Source: Gammaproteobacteria bacterium (GTDB lineage: Bacteria > Pseudomonadota > Gammaproteobacteria > Xanthomonadales > Rhodanobacteraceae). Taken from it: a DNA stretch of 5,307 nucleotides. The DNA is taken from positions 16,960 to 22,266 of the forward strand of contig VBNZ01000056.1 in NCBI GenBank assembly GCA_005877675.1, read 5' to 3'. Position numbers and translations under genes: made by a program. Below the pieces are notes generated by a model. It saw nothing but the letters and a program-made list of their open reading frames with translations. It was not told the DNA's origin and did not search any database. This document shows, piece by piece, positions 1 to 5,307 of the stretch (position 1 is the first letter of the stretch; every line of letters begins with the position of its first letter).

Positions 1-1239
1 GTTGTAGCCGTTCAGGAAGCTGCCGACCGCAGGGGGCGTGAGAACTGAGAAAGTCAAGCCGCTGCCGGTGATCGATTCGCTGTCGCTGATGTCGGCAGTG
101 CCGTTGAATGTGGTGCCCGCGCCGATTTGCGCATTCGCCGACGCTGTCGTCGAGCCGGGTATCGGAACGCCGGTCACGTTGTCGGTGTAGGTCGCGGTGG
201 CGACATCGTTGAGCCAGTCGCCGATACCGCCGGCGGAGGAAGGATCGAGTGACGCGGTGTGTGTGAGGACCAGCACCGTCTGACCCGCTGGCACGTCCAC
301 GCCAGCGAGCGGAGTCGACGCCGTATCGAGCAGCGTGGACTGCACCAGGTCTTTGTAGATCTTGTCGGTGGCGCTGACCGTGATCGTGCGCGCCGCGGGA
401 TTCGTCGCATACACGTGCGTGGTCACCGAAACCTTGCCCAGCGTCGCCGGGTTCTTCGTCCAGGTCACCGTGATCGTCACCGGCTGCGAAGTCGGCGCAT
501 TCGCCGCGCAAACGTCACCGAAGTGAACCGAAGTAGGGTTGCCCTGCTTCATCAGGTCCCATGTTACGGTCGAGTCCGCACTTGCCGACATGGTTTTGCT
601 CAGCCCCTGCGCGGCCGTGCCGAGGCTCTGGTTGAGCAGATCGGAGTGCAGCGAAGAACCGGGATACAAATGCGAGCCAAGCGCGAGGCGCTCGTAGTAG
701 TCGTAGACGCAGGTCGTGTTGGCCGCCTGCGTGATCGTCACTTCCCGGTAGATCGAAACCGCCGTGCCGCCGACGCCGGGATGAGCGGCCAGTTGGCCGC
801 TCGAACTGGCCGCCGTGCAGCTTGCGTCCGAAAGCACTGCATTGAGCACCGGCGCGGACAGGAAGTCATATCCAGGAGTCAGGGATTCGCCGTCGGCGCA
901 GTTGTAGATCGTGCCACTCGCGCCGTTGCAATTGTCTGCGGCGGCGCCGACGGTATAGGTCTGCGAGGCAGGCGCCGAGTTTCCCGCCTTCGCGGTGATG
1001 CGATGCGGGACGAGATCGAGTTCATTCCAGCTCTTTCCGAGATTGCCGGTGGTGTAGGCGGCATCGGGGCAGATGAACTGGCCGCCGCCGTTTGGCAGCG
1101 TGATGGTGCCGTCACTTCGACAGCCCTCGAGGGTGAAGCTCACGCCGGTTTGCGCCAGCACACTTGGCGCGAATAATGCGAGCACCAGCGTTAGCATCCA
1201 TAGGAGCCCGGACCTGACCGGACCAAGATTGGCGTTCAT
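1..1239 (-). CDS. Secreted protein with Ig-like/DUF11-like segments (N-terminal part, runs off the left edge)
   Basis: Read on the minus strand from ATG at 1239, the frame stays open for 413 codons to base 1, so the C-terminus lies outside the window. A GAGGGG ribosome binding site (1246-1251) sits 6 bases before the ATG. Residues 1-29 form a Sec signal peptide: a short N-region with Arg9, a hydrophobic core at about 11-23, and a likely cut after Val-Leu-Ala29. The mature part is rich in Thr, Ser, Ala and Gly and has cysteines at 40, 57, 104, 114, 141, 177 and 244, which suits disulfides outside the cytoplasm. Residues about 224-292 and 300-372 alternate short beta-type stretches and end in motifs such as ATATYTD and TGVPIPGS. 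These recall DUF11 or prealbumin-like surface repeats. That family link is inferred from composition and motif style only. No catalytic motif is visible. An envelope or surface protein is likely, role unknown. The gene is divergent from the response regulator at 1468. Confidence 0.8.
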   Translation of the reverse strand, partial: MNANLGPVRSGLLWMLTLVLALFAPSVLAQTGVSFTLEGCRSDGTITLPNGGGQFICPDAAYTTGNLGKSWNELDLVPHRITAKAGNSAPASQTYTVGAAADNCNGASGTIYNCADGESLTPGYDFLSAPVLNAVLSDASCTAASSSGQLAAHPGVGGTAVSIYREVTITQAANTTCVYDYYERLALGSHLYPGSSLHSDLLNQSLGTAAQGLSKTMSASADSTVTWDLMKQGNPTSVHFGDVCAANAPTSQPVTITVTWTKNPATLGKVSVTTHVYATNPAARTITVSATDKIYKDLVQSTLLDTASTPLAGVDVPAGQTVLVLTHTASLDPSSAGGIGDWLNDVATATYTDNVTGVPIPGSTTASANAQIGAGTTFNGTADISDSESITGSGLTFSVLTPPAVGSFLNGYN

Positions 1240-1262
1240 GCAATTCCCCTCATTCTGTGGGT

Positions 1263-1281
1263 GTCATTCAAGTCGAATGAC
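1263..1281. promoter_or_regulatory. Inverted repeat, possible operator
   Basis: GTCATTC and GAATGAC form a perfect 7-base inverted repeat around a 5-base spacer. It lies 24 bases before the start codon of the minus-strand secreted-protein gene and just upstream of its ribosome binding site, in the region shared with the divergent response regulator. Binding by a dimeric regulator, possibly the LuxR-type protein next door, is an inference. The same bases could instead form a small hairpin in the leader of the minus-strand transcript. Confidence 0.4.
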
Positions 1282-1332
1282 CGATTCAGCCTATGCTGTC
1301 GGCCGCAAGCTGGTAATCCTCACGAGGGACTA

Positions 1333-1361
1333 CTGACTTTGGATGATGAAGGGCCGATAAT
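1333..1361 (+). promoter_or_regulatory. Possible sigma-70 promoter for the response regulator
   Basis: CTGACT (1333-1338, four of six matches to TTGACA) and GATAAT (1356-1361, five of six matches to TATAAT) are separated by 17 bases. This would start transcription near 1368 and leave a leader of about 100 bases before the ATG at 1468. It is the best sigma-70 match I see in this intergenic region, but it is a pattern match only. Confidence 0.4.
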
Positions 1362-1377
1362 GCGTCAGGGCTGGCTG

Positions 1378-1394
1378 GTCGCCGACGTGGCGAC
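1378..1394. promoter_or_regulatory. Second inverted repeat, possible operator or leader hairpin
   Basis: GTCGCC and GGCGAC form a 6-base inverted repeat with a 5-base spacer. It lies just downstream of the proposed start of transcription for the response regulator. It has the same spacer length and the same outer GTC/GAC ends as the repeat at 1263-1281. GC-rich DNA produces such repeats by chance, so this is weak. Confidence 0.25.
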
Positions 1395-1456
1395 ACTAAT
1401 CACCGCTTGGGGTGCGGTGCCGTTCGGCAGTGCGTCGTGGCGCACGGAGCGAGCGG

Positions 1457-1462
1457 GGGAGG
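1457..1462 (+). promoter_or_regulatory. Ribosome binding site that decides the response regulator start
   Basis: GGGAGG lies 5 bases before the ATG at 1468. The reading frame is open further upstream, to 1261 and beyond, but the upstream residues do not look like a receiver domain. This site selects the 212-residue protein, which has the usual length for the family. Confidence 0.7.
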
Positions 1463-1467
1463 TAGCG

Positions 1468-2106
1468 ATGTCTACCACGAGCGTATTTATCTTGAGCGCC
1501 GATGCGTCGTTTCGCAGCAGCTTATGCGAAGCGCTGATTCATCTCGATGGAATCGAGATCACGGGCAGCATTGCGGATGCAAAAACGCTGGCCCGCGTGG
1601 TTGCGGCATCGCAGCCCGACATCGTGCTGGCCGATCTGCCGCCGATCGCAGTGCGCAAGTTCATCGCGGATATGCGCGCCGCGAGCGAGCGCTCGAAAAT
1701 TCTATTGTTCGTCGAATCGCTCGAAGACGCAGGGCTGATCCACGCGGTGCACCAAGGTGTAGAAGGCTATCTCTTGCGCGATGCCTCACCGAGCGAGTGG
1801 CTGCATGCCATGCGTGTCGTGCTGAGCGGCGATGTGTGGATCAAGCGCCGTATCCTGTTCGACGCGCTGCGCCGAAACGACGATGTGTTGATCACCAACC
1901 CGCTTGCACTGAAGATCGCAGGGCTGACCGAGCGAGAGCGCCAGATCGTCGCCGATATCCGTTGCGGGCTTTCCAATAAAGAGATCGCGCGCCAGCTCGA
2001 TATCAGCCCGACCACGGTCAAGACGCATATCCAGCATATCTTCAGCAAGCTGGGCATTCACGGACGCATGCGGCTGGTTGCGCGTTCCGCCGCCGCTTCA
2101 CGCTGA
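1468..2106 (+). CDS. LuxR-type (NarL/FixJ family) response regulator with an atypical receiver domain
   Basis: This 212-residue protein has the usual two-domain layout of a DNA-binding response regulator. Residues 4-120 are a receiver-like domain and 150-205 are a LuxR helix-turn-helix. The helix-turn-helix is canonical: LTERERQIV, then GLSNKEIA, then ISPTTVKTHI and KLGIHGR, which covers the recognition helix. In the receiver, Asp56 in IVLADL matches the phosphorylated aspartate. Three other sites are altered: the N-terminal acidic pair reads SAD rather than DD, the conserved Thr/Ser position appears to be Val82, and the conserved Lys before the DASP motif is Arg104. Phosphorylation may therefore be weak or unnecessary. 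No histidine kinase gene is visible, so any partner lies elsewhere. The gene is divergent from the secreted-protein gene, which makes that gene a possible target, and it lies 191 bases before groES on the same strand with no clear terminator between. The family call is firm; the target is not known. Confidence 0.9.
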   Translation: MSTTSVFILSADASFRSSLCEALIHLDGIEITGSIADAKTLARVVAASQPDIVLADLPPIAVRKFIADMRAASERSKILLFVESLEDAGLIHAVHQGVEGYLLRDASPSEWLHAMRVVLSGDVWIKRRILFDALRRNDDVLITNPLALKIAGLTERERQIVADIRCGLSNKEIARQLDISPTTVKTHIQHIFSKLGIHGRMRLVARSAAASR

Positions 2107-2150
2107 AATTCGGCGCGCTGCGGGAATTTGGCCCGTCGCGATCGCGCGCG

Positions 2151-2176
2151 CTTGAAACGCGCCGGCGCACCCCCAT
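2151..2176 (+). promoter_or_regulatory. Heat-shock (RpoH, sigma-32) promoter of groESL
   Basis: CTTGAAA (2151-2157) and CCCCAT (2171-2176, followed by T) are separated by 13 bases. These match the known sigma-32 elements CTTGAAA and CCCCATnT closely in both sequence and spacing. Transcription would start near 2183 and give a leader of about 115 bases that includes the CIRCE element. The -35 element is flanked by a GCGCG/CGCGC inverted repeat, probably by chance. Confidence 0.8.
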
Positions 2177-2197
2177 TCAATTCGCGGCCGTGCCTCT

Positions 2198-2225
2198 TTG
2201 CAGCGGTGTTTTTCGCCGCTAAAAT
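2198..2225 (+). promoter_or_regulatory. Possible sigma-70 promoter of groESL overlapping CIRCE
   Basis: TTGCAG (2198-2203) and TAAAAT (2220-2225) are 16 bases apart. The -10 element is good and the -35 element is weak. Its start point would fall inside the CIRCE element, the usual place for HrcA to block RNA polymerase. The bases 2202-2208 and 2214-2220 can also pair around a TTTTT loop as a 7-pair hairpin (one G-T pair), which would sit in the leader of a transcript from the upstream promoter. Confidence 0.45.
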
Positions 2226-2251
2226 TGGCACTCAGCACTGCAGAGTGCTAA
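2225..2251. promoter_or_regulatory. CIRCE element, HrcA repressor operator
   Basis: The left arm TTGGCACTC (2225-2233) and right arm GAGTGCTAA (2243-2251) are separated by exactly 9 bases. The CIRCE consensus is TTAGCACTC-N9-GAGTGCTAA. The right arm is perfect and the left arm has one change, A to G at the third base. The position, 46 bases before the groES start codon and next to the promoters, is typical. HrcA binds this site and represses groESL until heat shock; hrcA itself is not in this window. Confidence 0.93.
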
Positions 2252-2297
2252 CAATCTGCAAAAATTCCGTTCCCTATCAAATAGTTGAGGATTAGCT

Positions 2298-2585
2298 ATG
2301 AAGCTTCGTCCATTGCATGATCGCGTGATCATCAAGCGCCTGGAGGCCGAAACCAAGTCGGCCGGCGGCATCGTCATTCCCGACACCGCAGCCGAAAAGC
2401 CGATCAAGGGCGAGGTCGTCGCGGTCGGCAACGGCAAGATCCTCGAAGACGGCAAAGTGCGCCCGCTCGCAGTCAAGGCCGGCGACAAGGTGCTGTTCGG
2501 CAAGTATTCCGGCACCGAGGTCAAGGTCGACGGCCAGGAACTTCTGGTCATGCGCGAAGAAGACCTGATGGCGGTCATTGAATAA
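2298..2585 (+). CDS. groES: Co-chaperonin GroES (10 kDa)
   Basis: This is a complete 95-residue GroES, the normal length. Seven copies form the lid that caps the GroEL folding chamber in the cytoplasm during the ATP cycle. The N-terminus KLRPLHDRVIIKR is the standard GroES opening. The mobile loop that contacts GroEL lies at about residues 16-34 and holds the GGIVIP motif. The later GEVVAVGNGK, AGDKVLFGKYSG and LLVMREEDLMAVIE stretches are also typical. A GAGGA ribosome binding site (2287-2291) lies 6 bases before the ATG. The gene is first in the groES-groEL operon, 40 bases ahead of groEL, and is controlled by the RpoH promoter and the CIRCE operator just upstream. The sequence is intact, in contrast to its partner groEL. 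Confidence 0.98.
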   Translation: MKLRPLHDRVIIKRLEAETKSAGGIVIPDTAAEKPIKGEVVAVGNGKILEDGKVRPLAVKAGDKVLFGKYSGTEVKVDGQELLVMREEDLMAVIE

Positions 2586-2625
2586 TTGTACTTTGCATAT
2601 AAGTATACTTTGAGGAACTAATACC

Positions 2626-4240
<1,615 letters not shown>

Positions 4241-4330
4241 GTTATTGCTGTTATTGCTATCCGCTCGCTTGCGCTCGCGGATCGACTCGTCGTGTTCGAG
4301 CGACCTTGCGGTCGCTCGACGCGGCGGATA
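4241..4330 (+). other. Structured groEL trailer with a tandem 9-base repeat and hairpin
   Basis: Directly after the groEL stop, GTTATTGCT occurs twice in tandem (4241-4249 and 4250-4258). A perfect 10-base stem follows, with arms 4296-4305 and 4310-4319 and a TTGC loop. TATCCGC (4258-4264) can pair with GCGGATA (4324-4330), enclosing the whole segment. There is no T-run, so this is not a terminator itself. It may protect the 3' end of the transcript, which is an inference. Confidence 0.45.
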
Positions 4331-4333
4331 TCC

Positions 4334-4367
4334 AAAAAAAAGCCTCGCACTTGCGAGGCTTTTTTTT
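4334..4367. terminator. Bidirectional intrinsic terminator after groESL
   Basis: AGCCTCGC (4341-4348) and GCGAGGCT (4353-4360) form a perfect 8-pair stem with an ACTT loop. The stem is preceded by a run of eight A and followed by a run of eight T that overlap its ends. It can end the groESL transcript on the plus strand and the Cys-rich gene transcript on the minus strand. Confidence 0.93.
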
Positions 4368-4436
4368 GTTTCCGGCAAGCACGGCATTAGCTGAACGCGA
4401 ATGCTGCGCCGCGACGTGCGCGTGTAAATAAACTGT

Positions 4437-4518
4437 TATCTAATCTATGCCACACAAAGCCTACGGGCTTGTGGGGGAGGGTAGCCCGTCGCGAGCAATC
4501 GCGACGGGCTTTTTATTT
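4437..4518 (+). ncRNA. Candidate small RNA between two terminators
   Basis: A short AT-rich patch at about 4424-4446 could hold a promoter, though I see no strong -10 or -35 match. It is followed by a hairpin with CAC/GTG and AAGCC/GGCTT pairs, one bulged A and a TACG loop (4453-4473), then a single-stranded GGGGGAGGG stretch, then a strong terminator hairpin (4483-4518). Because groESL transcripts should already stop at 4334-4367, a second terminator that works only on the plus strand suggests that a short RNA of about 65-75 bases starts between them. No credible reading frame or ribosome binding site fits. I do not match it to a named RNA family. It could instead be a back-up terminator for groESL. 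Confidence 0.35.
4483..4518 (+). terminator. Strong intrinsic terminator, plus strand
   Basis: AGCCCGTCGCG (4483-4493) and CGCGACGGGCT (4500-4510) form a perfect 11-pair GC-rich stem with an AGCAAT loop, followed by TTTTATTT (4511-4518). Read on the other strand there is no T-run, so it acts only on plus-strand transcripts. It sits 5 bases beyond the end of the convergent Cys-rich gene. Confidence 0.92.
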
Positions 4519-4523
4519 GGACA

Positions 4524-4904
4524 TCAGGTAGCGTTAGCGGCTTGTTGTGGGACGGCGTTGGCGACGGCGTGAATCTCCGCATCGCCCTCCATCGCCAACA
4601 GTTTGAAAGCGTGGGGTAGGCCCGGTAGACGCACGGTCCAGCCCCAGTTGCCGCCGCATGCGTTCTCGGTGGCGACGACGACACGCGCATTGCGCGGATC
4701 GACACGGACTTCGCAGCATTGCCCGGTGCAACCGCAGCTCACCACCGGACCGGGTTCGTCACCGTGCATCAGCACCGCGGCACGTGCATTCAACTGCCGG
4801 AATTCGTATCCATCGCCGCAGCGCAGGAATTTCGCGGGCAGGCTGCATGCGAAGGAAGTCTGCGTGCAATCCACGATTTGCTCGACCGTCATTGGGTGAA
4901 ACAT
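4524..4904 (-). CDS. Small Cys-rich protein of unknown function
   Basis: This is a 126-residue protein that I do not recognise. The start at 4904 was chosen because GAGGAG on the minus strand (4910-4915) lies 5 bases before it; the frame is open upstream to 5084, but the extra residues look like random GC-rich translation. Eight cysteines lie at 13, 20, 29, 57, 59, 63, 64 and 83. The cluster CGCTGQCC at 57-64 is followed by CGGNWGW at 83-89. There is no signal peptide or membrane segment, so a cytoplasmic location is likely, where clustered cysteines more often bind metal or take part in redox chemistry than form stable disulfides. That reading is an inference. The last 20 or so residues are Ala-rich and probably disordered. 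The gene is convergent with groESL and divergent from glnE. Confidence 0.75.
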   Translation of the reverse strand: MFHPMTVEQIVDCTQTSFACSLPAKFLRCGDGYEFRQLNARAAVLMHGDEPGPVVSCGCTGQCCEVRVDPRNARVVVATENACGGNWGWTVRLPGLPHAFKLLAMEGDAEIHAVANAVPQQAANAT

Positions 4905-4909
4905 CCTAG

Positions 4910-4915
4910 CTCCTC
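4910..4915 (-). promoter_or_regulatory. Ribosome binding site that decides the Cys-rich gene start
   Basis: GAGGAG on the minus strand ends 5 bases before the ATG at 4904. It supports this start over the longer open frame that begins at 5084 and over the internal Met5 at 4892. Confidence 0.75.
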
Positions 4916-5055
4916 GTCGCGGGCCCGCCATGGGCAAAAAGGCATGGCTAGGACGAAATTGCAGCAACCAGCGTCGCAGCGCTGCCGATGTATTGCGCAC
5001 CGCGTCGCCATGGCATAGTGCACGTCCTCGCAAGCGTGCCGAGCGCAAATCGCCC

Positions 5056-5307
5056 GTGTCGTTTAGTCCAAGTGAATTCACCACCGCGCGCTACGCGCGC
5101 CTGATTGCACGCTGCCGTGAGGCGGGCGTGGCGATGCACGACGACGCAGGCGTGGCCGTGCATGTGCAGCGCGTGCTGCTCGCGAGCGATTTCGCGTTCG
5201 ATGTATTGCAGCGCGACCCGGAATTGCTCGGCGCGGCCGGCCTTGCGTTCATGGCCAATCCGCACCATGCCGACGCACGCCGCCTCGTGCTCGATTCGAG
5301 CATGGAC
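5056..5307 (+). CDS. glnE: Bifunctional glutamine synthetase adenylyltransferase/adenylyl-removing enzyme (N-terminal part)
   Basis: The frame is open from GTG at 5056 to the right edge, giving the first 84 residues of a protein that normally has about 940. The segment VQRVLLASDFAFDVLQRDPELL (residues 37-58) matches the N-terminal part of GlnE, where E. coli has a comparable run containing SDF and HPEWL. GlnE attaches AMP to glutamine synthetase when nitrogen is plentiful and removes it when nitrogen is scarce, under control of PII proteins. Both catalytic nucleotidyltransferase domains lie beyond the window. The start is uncertain: the ribosome binding site is weak, and the frame is open further upstream to an ATG at 4930, but those extra 42 residues are basic and look unlike the family. 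The call rests on one short conserved block, so it is probable rather than certain. Confidence 0.75.
   Translation, partial: MSFSPSEFTTARYARLIARCREAGVAMHDDAGVAVHVQRVLLASDFAFDVLQRDPELLGAAGLAFMANPHHADARRLVLDSSMD

Noticed and set aside
259..1176. Long open frame on the plus strand, 305 codons
   Set aside because: Its translation is very Arg-rich with no recognisable motif. The minus strand across the same bases encodes a protein with signal peptide and good ribosome binding site.
2107..2150. Terminator after the response regulator gene
   Set aside because: GC-rich segments can pair, for example CGGG with CCCG, but no T-run follows. The 10-base palindrome CGCGATCGCG here is expected by chance in GC-rich DNA.
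2586..2625. Internal promoter between groES and groEL
   Set aside because: The AT-rich gap has TTGCAT and TAATAC, but they are 20 bases apart and overlap the ribosome binding site. Nothing better fits, so groEL is best read as part of the operon.
4401..4427. 8-codon frame (MLRRDVRV) before the candidate small RNA
   Set aside because: No ribosome binding site, and nothing suggests a leader peptide role.
4447..4572. 41-codon open frame across the second terminator
   Set aside because: No ribosome binding site precedes it and it reads through the 11-pair terminator stem into the antisense of the Cys-rich gene.

Overview
The window looks like the chromosome of a GC-rich gammaproteobacterium of the Xanthomonadales, probably Rhodanobacteraceae or a near relative. 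This is an inference. It rests on the GroES and GroEL sequence style, a groESL operon that has both an RpoH-type promoter and a CIRCE operator, and a probable glnE start downstream. No marker in the window fixes the genus.

Layout, left to right. (1) 1-1239, minus strand: the first 413 codons of a secreted protein with a clear signal peptide, scattered cysteines and threonine-rich beta-sandwich-like segments. It runs off the left edge. (2) 1240-1467: a divergent intergenic region with two inverted repeats that could be operators. (3) 1468-2106, plus strand: a NarL/FixJ-type response regulator with a normal LuxR helix-turn-helix but an eroded receiver domain. (4) 2107-2297: the groE control region, with a sigma-32-like promoter, a possible sigma-70 promoter and a CIRCE element. 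(5) 2298-2585: intact groES. (6) 2626-4240: groEL, recognisable from start codon to Gly-Gly-Met tail but broken near 3667 by what looks like a 35-base deletion. (7) 4241-4518: a structured trailer, a bidirectional terminator, then a second terminator that works only on the plus strand. The second one suggests a small RNA gene between them. (8) 4524-4904, minus strand: a small protein with eight cysteines that I do not recognise. (9) 5056 to the right edge, plus strand: the N-terminus of glnE, the glutamine synthetase adenylyltransferase.

How the parts relate. groES and groEL form one heat-shock operon under apparent dual control: RpoH activation and HrcA repression at CIRCE. The response regulator lies divergent from the secreted-protein gene and 191 bases upstream of groES, with no clear terminator after it, so some read-through into groESL is possible. 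The Cys-rich gene and glnE are divergent and share a 151-base intergenic region.

The main point for a second look is groEL. Every other part of the gene is well conserved, yet as written it encodes only a 350-residue truncated chaperonin. GroEL is essential in almost all bacteria, so this is either an assembly or sequencing error or a sign that another groEL copy exists in the genome. I found no clear sign of a wholly new system.
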